38,940 nt of DNA, from positions 1 through 38,940 of the forward strand of contig NZ_MUMF01000054.1 of assembly GCF_002155905.1 (NCBI RefSeq), in the 5' to 3' direction. This document shows positions 24,340-32,483 of this stretch, piece after piece. The notes beneath the pieces are model-generated. The model saw only the letters and a program-made list of their open reading frames with translations. It was not told the DNA's origin and made no database searches. Positions within the stretch are counted from its first letter, which is position 1; each line of letters starts with the position of its first letter. Origin of the DNA: Streptomyces tricolor. GTDB taxonomy: Bacteria; Actinomycetota; Actinomycetes; Streptomycetales; Streptomycetaceae. Position numbers and translations under genes: made by a program.

Positions 24340-24423
24340 CGTGCGGTGTCCCCTTCACCCTGACCAGCGCTGTCGCGTGCGAGCACGGCAGCATGGAGCA
24401 GTCATTGCCATAGACTGAAAACA

Positions 24424-24476
24424 CGAGAGATCGCTCGCGTTTCACCAGAATGCGAGTGACCACTCGTGTTTGTCAA
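24424..24476 (-). promoter_or_regulatory. MMPL promoter with two TetR-type operators
   Basis: Minus strand: TTGACA (24471-24476), 18-base spacer, CATTCT (24447-24452). Inside the spacer is CGAGTG-AC-CACTCG (24453-24466), flanked by matching AAACA/TGTTT-like bases. A second, related site CGAGAG-AT-CGCTCG lies at 24424-24437, with centres 29 bases apart, downstream of the -10. The shared core suggests one TetR dimer per site, controlling both divergent genes. Confidence 0.65.
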
Positions 24477-24504
24477 TCGCGTTCGGAGAGCTGGGGATAC
24501 ACGC

Positions 24505-25164
24505 GTGTCCGACACCACGAAGAAGGGCGACGGCACGACGAAGGAGCAGCAGCCGCGTCGTCGCCAGGCCCGCGGCGAGCGCCGCATCGCGCAGCTGCTG
24601 CACGCCGCCGCCCGGGTCTTCTGCACCACCGGCTACACCGCCGCCAGCACCAACGCCATCGCCCGCGAGGCGGGCGTCTCCCCCGGCACGCTCTACCAGT
24701 TCTTCCCGAACAAGGAAGCGATCGCCATCGAGCTGGGCGACCGGCTGATGCACGAGATGCGCGAGGCGTACGGCGAGGCACTGGCCCCCGTCGACCCCGC
24801 CACCCCGCTGGAGGAGGCCATCGGCTCGGCCGTCGACTGGTTCATGGCCTTCAACACCGACCACCCCGTCTTCTTCGCGCTCATGCACGGCCCCGACATC
24901 CCCGGCCGGATGGCCGAGGCGCACGAGCAGCTGCACACCACCGTGGTCGGCCGGATCGAGGCGCTGCTCGCCTCGCTCATGCCCGGCGCGGCCCCCGCCG
25001 ACGTGACCCGTACGGCCCACGTCTGCCTCGGCATCTACAAGGCCGGCCTGGAACTGGTCCTGGCCCACGAGGGCGCCGAGCGCGCGGCCTACATCCGGGA
25101 GACCAAGGACGTCCTGATCCGCTACCTGGAGCCGCTGGTCGGCGACCGGCTCGGCCGCGCGTGA
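24505..25164 (+). CDS. TetR-family transcriptional regulator
   Basis: 219 residues from GTG at 24505, with GGGGA upstream; an earlier in-frame GTG at 24466 lies inside an operator and is unlikely. Residues 20-70 are the TetR HTH: 'RRIAQLLHAAARVFCTTGYTAASTNAIAREAGVSPGTLYQFFPNKEAIAIEL'. The rest is the helical ligand and dimerisation domain ('FMAFNTDHPVFFALMHGPDIPGRMAEAHEQLHTTVVGRIEALL'). It is divergently transcribed from the MMPL exporter across a gap with two matching operators, the usual pattern of a local repressor of an efflux gene. It probably represses both itself and the exporter. The ligand is unknown. Confidence 0.93.
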   Translation: MSDTTKKGDGTTKEQQPRRRQARGERRIAQLLHAAARVFCTTGYTAASTNAIAREAGVSPGTLYQFFPNKEAIAIELGDRLMHEMREAYGEALAPVDPATPLEEAIGSAVDWFMAFNTDHPVFFALMHGPDIPGRMAEAHEQLHTTVVGRIEALLASLMPGAAPADVTRTAHVCLGIYKAGLELVLAHEGAERAAYIRETKDVLIRYLEPLVGDRLGRA

Positions 25165-25202
25165 CGCCGTACCGCCGAAACCGGAACCCCTTCAGTGGAT
25201 TC

Positions 25203-25222
25203 ATACCCCCTAGGGGTATAGT
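25203..25222 (+). promoter_or_regulatory. CsoR-type copper operator overlapping the -10 box
   Basis: ATACCCC-CTA-GGGGTAT (25203-25219) is a perfect palindrome of the kind bound by copper-sensing CsoR repressors in actinobacteria. Its right arm overlaps TATAGT (25217-25222), a good -10. Copper should release CsoR and open the promoter. No csoR gene lies in the window. Confidence 0.75.
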
Positions 25223-25287
25223 GTGGGGAGCGTGGGGTTCCTCCGTGGGCCCCACCGACCCCACACGCCTCGACGAGGAGTAACGAC

Positions 25288-25527
25288 ATGACCGCCCACA
25301 CCGACACCCCGGGCTCCGTCACCACCGTCTACAAGGTGACCGGCATGAGCTGCGGCCACTGCGAGGGCGCCGTCTCCGGCGAGATCTCCCAGATCCCGGG
25401 CGTCAGCTCGGTGAAGGCCGTCGCGTCGACCGGCGAGGTGACCGTCGTCTCCGCGGCCCCGCTGGACGACGAGGCCGTGCGCGCCGCCGTCGACGAGGCC
25501 GGCTTCGAGCTGGCCGGCAAGGCCTGA
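25288..25527 (+). CDS. copZ: Copper chaperone with HMA domain
   Basis: 79 residues from ATG at 25288, with GAGGAG upstream. One heavy-metal-associated domain with the copper site GMSCGHC near residue 19 and 'VSGEISQIPGVSSVKAVASTGEVTV...DDEAVRAAVDEAGFEL', the full ferredoxin-like fold length. It binds Cu(I) in the cytoplasm and hands it to the CopA ATPase encoded next. The copper-responsive palindrome is directly upstream and probably controls both genes, although a 184-bp gap with hairpins separates them. Confidence 0.93.
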   Translation: MTAHTDTPGSVTTVYKVTGMSCGHCEGAVSGEISQIPGVSSVKAVASTGEVTVVSAAPLDDEAVRAAVDEAGFELAGKA

Positions 25528-25711
25528 GGAAGCGACCGGGGAGGAACCGGGGAATCCCCGGGGAAATCCCGGCGGAACCCGGGGAACCCGGAGACCAAGC
25601 CCGGGAAGAACCCGAGGAAGACCCCGAGAAGACCTCCGATCCACCGACCGGGCCGTACCGACCAGCTGATACTGGATCCGTACGGCCCGGTCCGATGTCT
25701 GGAGTCCGGAC
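25528..25711 (+). other. copZ-copA intercistronic region with repeats and hairpins
   Basis: 184 bp without a gene. The first 100 bases are a degenerate, purine-rich CCGGGGAA-type repeat and include the perfect palindrome CCGGGGA-A-TCCCCGG (25547-25561). Then comes a hairpin with 11-bp arms CCGGGCCGTAC (25648-25658) / GTACGGCCCGG (25680-25690) and an inner CCAG/CTGG stem. The copA ribosome site GGAG lies in an imperfect 8-bp hairpin (25696-25712) that includes the A of the start codon. These elements could attenuate or differentially stabilise the copA part of the transcript. Confidence 0.6.
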
Positions 25712-27964
25712 ATGACCAGCACCACCGCAGAGAATGCCGCCCAGGCGGGCACGACCTCCGAGGTCGAGCTGCTCATCGGCGGGATGACCTGCGCCTCCTG
25801 CGCCGCCCGGGTGGAGAGGAAGCTCAACCGGATGGACGGCGTCAGCGCCACCGTCAACTTCGCCACCGAGAAGGCCAAGGTCACCTACGCCGACGGCGTC
25901 CGGGTCGCCGACCTGATCGCCACCGTGGAGAAGACCGGCTACACCGCAGAGGAGCCCCCGCCGCCGGAGCCCGCCCCCGAGACCGGACCGGAAGCCCCCG
26001 AACAGGACCTCGAACTCGGCGCCCTCCGGCACCGCCTGCTCGTCTCCGCGCTGCTCGCCGCCCCCGTGGTGCTGCTCGCGATGGTCCCGGCGCTCCAGTT
26101 CGACAACTGGCAGTGGCTCTCGCTCACCCTGGCCGCACCGGTCGTCGTCTGGGGCGGCGCCCCCTTCCACCGGGCCGCGTGGACCAACCTCCGGCACGGC
26201 GCCGCCACCATGGACACGCTCGTCTCGGTCGGCACGCTGGCCGCCTTCGGCTGGTCGCTGTGGGCGCTGTTCCTCGGCGACGCGGGCAGGCCCGGCATGC
26301 GCGACGCGTTCCACCTCACCGTCTCCCGCATGGACGGCGCCTCCGTCATCTACCTGGAGGTCGCCTCCGGAGTCGTCGCGCTGATCCTGCTCGGCCGCTA
26401 CCTGGAGGCCCGCTCCAAGCGCCGCGCGGGCGCCGCCCTGAAGGCCCTGATGGAGCTGGGCGCCAAGGAGGTGGCGGTACTGCGGGACGGCCGCGAGGTG
26501 CGGATCCCGGTGTCCGCGCTGGCCGTCGGCGACCGGTTCGTCGTACGGCCCGGCGAGAAGATCGCCACCGACGGCGCGGTCGTGGAGGGCGTCTCGGCGG
26601 TGGACGCCTCGATGCTGACCGGCGAGTCGGTACCGGTCGACGTCGGCCCCGGCGACCGGGTCACCGGCGCCACGGTCAACGCGGGCGGCCGGCTGGTCGT
26701 CGAGGCCACCCGGGTCGGCGTCGACACCCAGCTCGCCCGGATGGCGAAGCTGGTCGAGGACGCCCAGAACGGCAAGGCCGAGGTGCAGCGGCTCGCCGAC
26801 CGGATCTCCGCCGTCTTCGTCCCCGTGGTCATCCTCGTCGCGGTGGGCACCTTCGGCGCCTGGCTGGGTGTCACCGGGGACACGGCCGCCGCGTTCACGG
26901 CCGCCGTCGCCGTGCTGATCATCGCCTGCCCCTGCGCGCTCGGCCTGGCCACCCCGACCGCGCTGATGGTCGGCACCGGCCGCGGCGCCCAGCTCGGCAT
27001 CCTGATCAAGGGTCCCGAGGTACTGGAGTCCACGCGCCGCGTGGACACGGTCGTCCTCGACAAGACCGGCACGGTCACCACCGGCCGGATGAGCCTGCGG
27101 GCGGTCCACGTCGCCGACGGCGAGGACGAGAAGGAGCTGCTGCGGCTCGCGGGCGCCTTGGAGCACGCCTCCGAGCACCCCGTGGCCCGCGCGATCGCCG
27201 CCGGTGCCGAGGAACGCACCGGGACCCTGCCGGCGGTCGAGCACTTCGAGAACGTGCCCGGGCGGGGCGTACGCGGGCGCGTGGAGGGCCGTGAGGTGGC
27301 CGTGGGGCGCCTGTACGACACGCTGCCGGAGGAGTTGGCCCGGGCGGCCCGCGAGGCCGAGCGGGAGGGCCGTACGGCCGTCGTGGCCGGCTGGGACGGC
27401 CGGGCCCGCGGGGTCCTCGCCATCGCCGACGCGGTCAAGGAGACCAGCGCCGAGGCGGTCCGCGAGCTGCGCGCGCTCGGGCTCACGCCGGTGCTGCTCA
27501 CCGGGGACAACCGGACGGTCGCCGAGGCGGTCGCGCGGACCGTCGGGATCGACCCCGCGCAGGTGTTCGCCGAGGTGCTGCCCGAGGACAAGGTGGACGT
27601 CGTACGACGGCTCCAGCGCGAAGGGCGGTCGGTGGCCATGGTCGGCGACGGCGTGAACGACGCCGCCGCGCTCGCCACCGCCGACCTGGGCCTGGCCATG
27701 GGCACCGGCACGGACGCGGCGATCGAGGCCGGCGATCTGACGCTGGTGCGCGGGGACCTGCGGGTGGCCGCGGACGCGATCCGGCTGTCCCGCCGGACGC
27801 TGGCCACCATCAAGGGCAACCTGGTGTGGGCCTTCGGCTACAACGTCGCCGCGCTGCCGCTGGCCGCCGCCGGACTGCTCAACCCGATGATCGCGGGGGC
27901 GGCGATGGCCTTCTCGTCGGTGTTCGTGGTGACCAACAGTCTGCGGTTGCGCGCCTTCCGCTGA
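25712..27964 (+). CDS. copA: Copper-translocating P1B-type ATPase
   Basis: 750 residues from ATG at 25712. An N-terminal HMA domain with GMTCASC (Cys27, Cys30) is followed by the P1B core: about eight transmembrane helices, actuator motif TGES (303-306), ion-binding CPC (406-408) in '[13 protein letters not shown]', phosphorylation motif DKTGT (Asp450), the P1B-specific SEHPVA segment, and hinge '[18 protein letters not shown]'. The CPC and final-helix '[11 protein letters not shown]' and '[14 protein letters not shown]' (conserved Met/Ser region) mark a Cu(I) exporter. It pumps copper out of the cytoplasm, receiving it from CopZ. Located downstream of the CsoR box; a hairpin terminator follows. 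Confidence 0.96.
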   Translation: MTSTTAENAAQAGTTSEVELLIGGMTCASCAARVERKLNRMDGVSATVNFATEKAKVTYADGVRVADLIATVEKTGYTAEEPPPPEPAPETGPEAPEQDLELGALRHRLLVSALLAAPVVLLAMVPALQFDNWQWLSLTLAAPVVVWGGAPFHRAAWTNLRHGAATMDTLVSVGTLAAFGWSLWALFLGDAGRPGMRDAFHLTVSRMDGASVIYLEVASGVVALILLGRYLEARSKRRAGAALKALMELGAKEVAVLRDGREVRIPVSALAVGDRFVVRPGEKIATDGAVVEGVSAVDASMLTGESVPVDVGPGDRVTGATVNAGGRLVVEATRVGVDTQLARMAKLVEDAQNGKAEVQRLADRISAVFVPVVILVAVGTFGAWLGVTGDTAAAFTAAVAVLIIACPCALGLATPTALMVGTGRGAQLGILIKGPEVLESTRRVDTVVLDKTGTVTTGRMSLRAVHVADGEDEKELLRLAGALEHASEHPVARAIAAGAEERTGTLPAVEHFENVPGRGVRGRVEGREVAVGRLYDTLPEELARAAREAEREGRTAVVAGWDGRARGVLAIADAVKETSAEAVRELRALGLTPVLLTGDNRTVAEAVARTVGIDPAQVFAEVLPEDKVDVVRRLQREGRSVAMVGDGVNDAAALATADLGLAMGTGTDAAIEAGDLTLVRGDLRVAADAIRLSRRTLATIKGNLVWAFGYNVAALPLAAAGLLNPMIAGAAMAFSSVFVVTNSLRLRAFR

Positions 27965-27989
27965 ACACGCCCTGACCAGAGCGGGAAAT

Positions 27990-28009
27990 ACCGGGACCGA
28001 TGTCCCGGT
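27990..28009 (+). terminator. Terminator after copA
   Basis: Perfect 8-bp arms ACCGGGAC / GTCCCGGT with a 4-base loop, 25 bases past the stop. No T-run. Confidence 0.6.
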
Positions 28010-28044
28010 CCCCCTAGAGTCCGGCGCGCGCCTCACATAAGCTC

Positions 28045-28074
28045 TTCACAAGGCTCGCGCATCATCCTTACGCT
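28045..28074 (+). promoter_or_regulatory. Candidate promoter for the non-coding RNA
   Basis: TTCACA (28045-28050), 18-base spacer, TACGCT (28069-28074). The predicted start near 28081 coincides with the first hairpin (CCCGAT / ATCGGG) of the structured interval. Confidence 0.45.
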
Positions 28075-28080
28075 TGGGTC

Positions 28081-28505
28081 CCGATTGCCATATCGGGGCT
28101 CTTGCGTACCTAAGGGACATATGCAAGAGACGCAGATCACAGTGATGCGAACGTAACCATCGAAGGGGTTCGACGGTCTAAGTTGGCGATGTCAGACCAG
28201 CGTCTTGGGGGGCGCTGACTGGCATCTGAGGATGTCTTGGGGGACTTCCTCAGAGATGCGTTGCCGGGGCACGTACACCGGGAAGCTTTGAGCGGCCCTC
28301 CCAGCGTGCGTTGTCCCGGCAGATCGCACCGCATCACTGGAGCACGGCGGGTTTTGCTCGTTGTGCTCACAGACAGCGATTCAGGCGCTGTCCTCTCCGA
28401 GCGCCCGGCCGGATCCCGTGGGGGGAATCCGCACCGGGACATGGGAAGGCGCCCTGGTCGTCGGCCCGTGGGGGGACCGGCGTCTCAGGGCGCCTTCTGC
28501 TTTTC
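28081..28505 (+). ncRNA. Candidate structured non-coding RNA
   Basis: No convincing coding sequence lies in this interval; it has lower GC than neighbours and no codon-position bias. It holds a chain of hairpins: CCCGAT/ATCGGG (28080-28097); CTCTTGC/GCAAGAG (28099-28129); GATGTCAG+CAGCG / CGCTG+CTGGCATC with a 10-base loop TCTTGGGGGG (28188-28226); CTGAGGA/TCCTCAG with a loop containing TCTTGGGGG (28226-28253); TGCCGGG/CCCGGCA enclosing GCACG/CGTGC (28262-28321); GAGCAC/GTGCTC (28340-28368); GGCGCT/AGCGCC (28384-28405). It ends in a 12-bp-stem terminator with a T-rich tail on the plus strand. No plus-strand gene follows, so this is not a leader. It lies between copA and convergent citrate synthase. 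I recall small RNAs being reported near citrate synthase in S. coelicolor, but cannot confirm that here. Confidence 0.5.
28445..28504 (+). terminator. Intrinsic terminator of the candidate RNA
   Basis: Perfect 12-bp arms GAAGGCGCCCTG (28445-28456) / CAGGGCGCCTTC (28486-28497). The 29-base loop can pair internally (CGTCGG/CCGGCG). The plus-strand tail is TGCTTTT. The opposite strand has no T-tail, which sets the direction. The remaining 28505-28602 holds nothing I can name. Confidence 0.75.
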
Positions 28506-28602
28506 ACGGCTCCCGGCCAACGCTTCAGGGCCTGCCCTCCTGCTCGGACGGACAGGCCCCTCTGCTCGGTGAGCGCGGCTCAGCGGGTGCGGCTCAGGGA
28601 GT

Positions 28603-29892
28603 TCAGCGCTCCTCGACCGGAACGAAGTCGCGCTCCACCACGCCGGTGTAGATCTGGCGCGGGCGGCCGATGCGGGAGCCCGGCTCCTTGATCATCTCGG
28701 TCCACTGGGCGATCCAGCCCGGGAGCCGGCCGAGGGCGAACAGGACCGTGAACATCTCAGTCGGGAAGCCCATGGCCCGGTAGATCAGACCGGTGTAGAA
28801 GTCCACGTTCGGGTACAGCTTGCGCTCGACGAAGTAGTCGTCGGAGAGCGCGTGCTCCTCCAGCTTCAGGGCGATGTCGAGGAGCTCGTCCTCCTTGCCC
28901 AGTGCGGAGAGCACATCGTGCGCGGCGGCCTTGATGATCTTGGCGCGCGGGTCGAAGTTCTTGTAGACCCGGTGGCCGAAGCCCATCAGGCGGACGCCGT
29001 CCTCCTTGTTCTTCACCTTGCGGATGAAGGTGTCGACGTCGGAGCCGGAGTCGCGGATGCCCTCGAGCATCTCCAGCACGGACTGGTTGGCGCCGCCGTG
29101 CAGCGGGCCCCACAGCGCGTTGATGCCGGCCGAGATGGACGCGAACATGTTGGCCTGCGAGGAGCCGACCAGGCGGACCGTGGAGGTCGAACAGTTCTGC
29201 TCGTGGTCGGCGTGCAGGATCAGCAGCTTGTCCAGCGCGGCGACGACGACCGGGTCCAGCTCGTACTCGTCGGCCGGGACCGAGAAGGTCATGCGCAGGA
29301 AGTTCTCGACGTAGCCGAGGTCGTTGCGCGGGTAGACGAACGGGTGGCCGATCGACTTCTTGTACGCGTACGCGGCGATCGTCGGGAGCTTGGCGAGCAG
29401 CCGGATCGTGGAGAGGTCGCGCTGCGTCTCGTCGAACGGGTTGTGGCTGTCCTGGTAGAAGGTGGACAGCGCCGAGACGACCGAGGACAGCATCGCCATC
29501 GGGTGGGCGTCGCGCGGGAAGCCCTTGTAGAAGTTCTTGACGTCCTCGTGCAGCAGCGTGTGCCGCGTGATGTCGTTCTTGAACGAGGACAGCTGGTCGA
29601 CGGTGGGCAGCTCGCCGTTGATCAGCAGGTACGCCACCTCAAGGAAGGTGGAGCGCTCGGCCAGCTGCTCGATGGGGTAGCCGCGGTAGCGGAGGATGCC
29701 CGCCTCGCCGTCGAGGTAGGTGATCGCGGATTTATAGGCGGCGGTGTTGCCGTACCCGCTGTCCAGGGTCACCAGACCGGTCTGGGCGCGGAGCTTCCCG
29801 ATGTCGAAGCCCTTGTCACCGACGGTGCTGTCGACCACCGGGTAGGTGTACTCGCCGTCGCCGTACCGCAGTACTACAGAGTTGTCGCTCAC
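28603..29892 (-). CDS. gltA: Citrate synthase
   Basis: 429 residues from GTG at 29892 (GGGAAGAC upstream), giving MSDNSVVLRYGDGEYTYPVV, the usual streptomycete start. It is a type II, hexameric-type citrate synthase: 'LRYRGYPIEQLAERSTFLEVAYLLINGELP', catalytic His in 'LHADHEQNCSTSTVRLVGSS', 'GPLHGGANQSVLEML', 'LMGFGHRVYKNFDPRAKIIK' with the second catalytic His, and the catalytic Asp in 'NVDFYTGLIYRAMG'. It condenses acetyl-CoA with oxaloacetate to start the TCA cycle. The S. coelicolor gene is also called citA. It is monocistronic, between the helicase gene and the candidate RNA. A 23-bp perfect palindrome about 105 bases upstream could be an operator. Confidence 0.97.
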   Translation of the reverse strand: MSDNSVVLRYGDGEYTYPVVDSTVGDKGFDIGKLRAQTGLVTLDSGYGNTAAYKSAITYLDGEAGILRYRGYPIEQLAERSTFLEVAYLLINGELPTVDQLSSFKNDITRHTLLHEDVKNFYKGFPRDAHPMAMLSSVVSALSTFYQDSHNPFDETQRDLSTIRLLAKLPTIAAYAYKKSIGHPFVYPRNDLGYVENFLRMTFSVPADEYELDPVVVAALDKLLILHADHEQNCSTSTVRLVGSSQANMFASISAGINALWGPLHGGANQSVLEMLEGIRDSGSDVDTFIRKVKNKEDGVRLMGFGHRVYKNFDPRAKIIKAAAHDVLSALGKEDELLDIALKLEEHALSDDYFVERKLYPNVDFYTGLIYRAMGFPTEMFTVLFALGRLPGWIAQWTEMIKEPGSRIGRPRQIYTGVVERDFVPVEER

Positions 29893-29997
29893 GTCTTCCC
29901 TCACCGACGTAGTGCCTCATCTTCGAGGTGCCCTGACTGTCTCTACCATCCCCCATTTGGCTCAGGAGAGTGCACTCGGGGTCGACCATTGGGCCCA

Positions 29998-30020
29998 TTG
30001 GCGGCACTCAGTGCCGCCAA
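29998..30020. promoter_or_regulatory. 23-bp perfect palindrome upstream of citrate synthase
   Basis: Arms TTGGCGGCACT and AGTGCCGCCAA around a single C. It lies 106 bases upstream of the citrate synthase GTG and about 90 bases past the helicase stop. No T-run follows on either strand, so an operator fits better than a terminator. A smaller palindrome GAGTGCACTC is at 29968-29977, and TAGAGA at 29940-29945 is a possible -10 without a matching -35. Confidence 0.5.
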
Positions 30021-30031
30021 CCTGCTCATCC

Positions 30032-30049
30032 TGCCCCCTCGGAGGGGCA
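30032..30049 (-). terminator. Weak terminator candidate after the helicase gene
   Basis: TGCCCC / GGGGCA arms of 6 bp with a 6-base loop, 64 bases past the helicase stop. No T-run; weak. Confidence 0.35.
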
Positions 30050-30112
30050 ACGGGAAGTGCTCTGTGACCTTCGTGACTCATTTGATCGATCATTTTCGCG
30101 CCGAGCCCGGGT

Positions 30113-32368
30113 TCAGGCGCGCAGTCTGAAGTCCAGGGCCGTGCACCGCCGCCCGGCCGACACCGTGCGCACCGCCTGCCCGATCGCCCTGCGGGAACCG
30201 ACGAGGACGACCAGGCGCCGGGCCCGGGTGACCGCCGTGTAGAGCAGGTTCCGCTGGAGCATCATCCATGCTCCCGTGGTGACCGGAATCACCACGGCGG
30301 GATACTCACTGCCCTGCGAGCGGTGGATGGTCACCGCGTACGCGTGCGCCAGTTCGTCCAGTTCGTCGAATTCGTACGCAACCTCCTCATCCTCGTCCGT
30401 CAGTACGGTCAGGCGCTGATCGACCGGATCGAGCGAGGTGACGACGCCCACGGTGCCGTTGAAGACACCGTTCTTCCCTTTCTCATAATTGTTGCGAATC
30501 TGGGTGACCTTGTCGCCGACGCGGAAGACCCGGCCGCCGAACCGCTTCTCCGGCAGATCGGGCCGCCCGGGCGTGACGGCCTGCTGGAGCAGCCCGTTGA
30601 GCGCGCCCGCGCCGGCCGGTCCCCGGTGCATCGGCGCGAGCACCTGCACATCCCGGCGCGGGTCGAGGCCGAACTTGGCCGGAATCCGCCGTGCGGCCAC
30701 GTCCACGGTCAGCCGGCCCGCGGCCTCGGTGTCGTCCTCCACGAAGAGGAAGAAGTCCTTCAGCCCGTCTGTGAGCGGATGCTGCCCCGCGTTGATCCGG
30801 TGCGCGTTGGTGACGACACCGGACTGCTGGGCCTGCCGGAAGACCCGGGTGAGCCGGACGGCCGGGATCGGGCTCTTCTCGGCGAGCAGGTCCCGCAGGA
30901 CCTCCCCGGCGCCGACGCTCGGCAACTGGTCCACGTCCCCCACGAACAGCAGGTGCGCCCCCGGCGGTACGGCCTTGACCAGCTTGTTGGCGAGCAGCAG
31001 GTCCAGCATGGACGCCTCGTCCACGACCACCAGGTCGGCGTCGAGCGGCCGGTCCCGGTCGTAGGCCGCGTCCCCGCCCGGCTTCAGTTCCAGCAGCCGG
31101 TGCACGGTGGAGGCTTCGGCTCCGGTCAGCTCCGAGAGCCGCTTGGCGGCCCGGCCGGTCGGGGCGGCCAGCAGCACCTTGGCACGCCGGGCGCGGGCCA
31201 GCTCCACGATCGAGCGGACGGTGAAGGACTTCCCGCACCCCGGCCCGCCCGTGAGGACGGCGACCTTCTCGGTCAGCGCGAGCTTCACGGCGGCCTCCTG
31301 CTCGGGTGCGAGGTCGGCGCCGGTGCGGGTTCTCAGCCAGCCGAGCGCCTTTCCCCAGTCCACCTCCCGGAACCCCGGCATCCGGTCCTGGTCCGTGCGC
31401 AGCAGCCGCAGCAGCTGGGCGGAGAGGGAGAGTTCGGCGCGGTGGAAGGGCACGAGGTAGACGGCGCTGACGGGATCGTCGCCGCCGCCGTCGGGCCCGG
31501 GCACCTTCTCCCGTACGACCCCCGGATCGGCCCCGTCCTCCGGCACCTGGCCCAGCTCGGCGAGACACTCGATGACCAGCCCTGTGTCCACCTGGAGCAG
31601 CTTCACGGCATCGGCGATCAGCCGCTCCTCCGGGAGGAAGCAGTGCCCCTGATCGGCGGACTGCGAGAGCGCGTACTGCAGCCCGGCCTTCACCCTCTCG
31701 GGACTGTCGTGCGGGATGCCGACGGACTGGGCGATCTTGTCGGCGGTGAGGAAGCCGATGCCCCAGACATCGGCGGCGAGCCGGTACGGCTGCTCCTTGA
31801 CGACGGAGATGGACTCGTCCCCGTACTTCTTGTAGATCCGCACGGCGATGGAGGTGGAGACCTCGACGGTCTGCAGGAAGAGCATGACCTCCTTGATCGC
31901 CTTCTGCTCCTCCCAGGCGTCGGCGATCTTCTTCGTCCGCTTCGGCCCGAGGCCGGGCACCTCGATCAGCCGCTTCGGCTCCTCCTCGATGATCCGCAGG
32001 GTGTCCAGCCCGAAGTGCTGGGTGATCCGATCGGCGAAGACCGGCCCGATGCCCTTGACCAGGCCGGAGCCGAGGTAGCGGCGGATGCCCTGGACGGTGG
32101 CGGGCAGGACGGTCGTGTAGTTCTCGACGTGGAACTGCTTGCCGTACTGCGGGTGCGACCCCCAGCGGCCCTCCATCCGCAGGGACTCCCCGACCTGCGC
32201 ACCGAGGAGCGCGCCGACCACCGTGAGCAGATCGCCGGCGCCTCTGCCGGTGTCGACCCGGGCCACGGTGTACCCGTTCTCCTCATTGGCGTACGTGATC
32301 CGCTCCAGCACACCTTCGACCACGGCAAGCCGCCGCTCACCGGTCTGGGTCCCCGCCTGTCGAGCCAT
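30113..32368 (-). CDS. recD2: RecD2-like ATP-dependent DNA helicase (SF1B)
   Basis: 751 residues from ATG at 32368; the frame runs open far upstream but that part is antisense to other genes and has no ribosome site. The N-terminal ~330 residues are the RecD2-specific region: an OB-like part ('VEGVLERITYANEENGYTVARV'), then helix-hairpin-helix units ('LGSGLVKGIGPVFADRI', 'LIEVPGLGPKRTKKIADAW', 'LAADVWGIGFLTADKIA'). The helicase core has Walker A GGPGCGKS (374-381), 'AAPTGRAAKRLSE', Walker B VVVDEAS, 'FVGDVDQLPSVGAGEVL', and the C-terminal UvrD-like 'YAVTIHRSQGSEYPAVVIP' and 'LLYTAVTRARRLVVLVG'. RecD2 is a 5'-3' helicase not in a RecBCD complex, acting in recombination, repair or fork handling. 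Monocistronic. Confidence 0.95.
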   Translation of the reverse strand: MARQAGTQTGERRLAVVEGVLERITYANEENGYTVARVDTGRGAGDLLTVVGALLGAQVGESLRMEGRWGSHPQYGKQFHVENYTTVLPATVQGIRRYLGSGLVKGIGPVFADRITQHFGLDTLRIIEEEPKRLIEVPGLGPKRTKKIADAWEEQKAIKEVMLFLQTVEVSTSIAVRIYKKYGDESISVVKEQPYRLAADVWGIGFLTADKIAQSVGIPHDSPERVKAGLQYALSQSADQGHCFLPEERLIADAVKLLQVDTGLVIECLAELGQVPEDGADPGVVREKVPGPDGGGDDPVSAVYLVPFHRAELSLSAQLLRLLRTDQDRMPGFREVDWGKALGWLRTRTGADLAPEQEAAVKLALTEKVAVLTGGPGCGKSFTVRSIVELARARRAKVLLAAPTGRAAKRLSELTGAEASTVHRLLELKPGGDAAYDRDRPLDADLVVVDEASMLDLLLANKLVKAVPPGAHLLFVGDVDQLPSVGAGEVLRDLLAEKSPIPAVRLTRVFRQAQQSGVVTNAHRINAGQHPLTDGLKDFFLFVEDDTEAAGRLTVDVAARRIPAKFGLDPRRDVQVLAPMHRGPAGAGALNGLLQQAVTPGRPDLPEKRFGGRVFRVGDKVTQIRNNYEKGKNGVFNGTVGVVTSLDPVDQRLTVLTDEDEEVAYEFDELDELAHAYAVTIHRSQGSEYPAVVIPVTTGAWMMLQRNLLYTAVTRARRLVVLVGSRRAIGQAVRTVSAGRRCTALDFRLRA

Positions 32369-32483
32369 GATCCGACGGTACCGGTGAGGTCTGACAGCGG
32401 GGCGGCGACCACCGGAACCGGGTCCTGCGATGCGAACTCGCGGCGGCGCGGCTCGTTGACCACGTCGTACGAAAGCAGAGCTG

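Noticed and set aside
21133..24363. 1076-codon open frame on the plus strand
   Set aside because: It is antisense to the alcohol dehydrogenase and MMPL genes; composition is Gly/Gln/Asp/Arg-rich with no domain, as expected from the mirror of high-GC codon use.
25528..25700. Read-through extension of copZ past its stop
   Set aside because: The frame remains open only because of base bias; the HMA domain is complete before the stop and the downstream sequence shows no fold.
25403..28036. 877-codon open frame on the minus strand
   Set aside because: It lies antisense to copZ and copA, which have complete motifs; no recognisable domain or ribosome site.
28188..28253. 6C-type RNA on the minus strand (two hairpins with C-rich loops CCCCCAAGA and CCCCCCAAGA)
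   Set aside because: The loops fit, but no T-run or terminator follows on the minus strand, while the plus strand has a strong terminator; worth an Infernal check only.
28237..28572. 111-codon plus-strand frame in the copA-gltA gap
   Set aside because: Starts with TTG inside a hairpin loop, no ribosome site, no domain, and it runs through the terminator stem.
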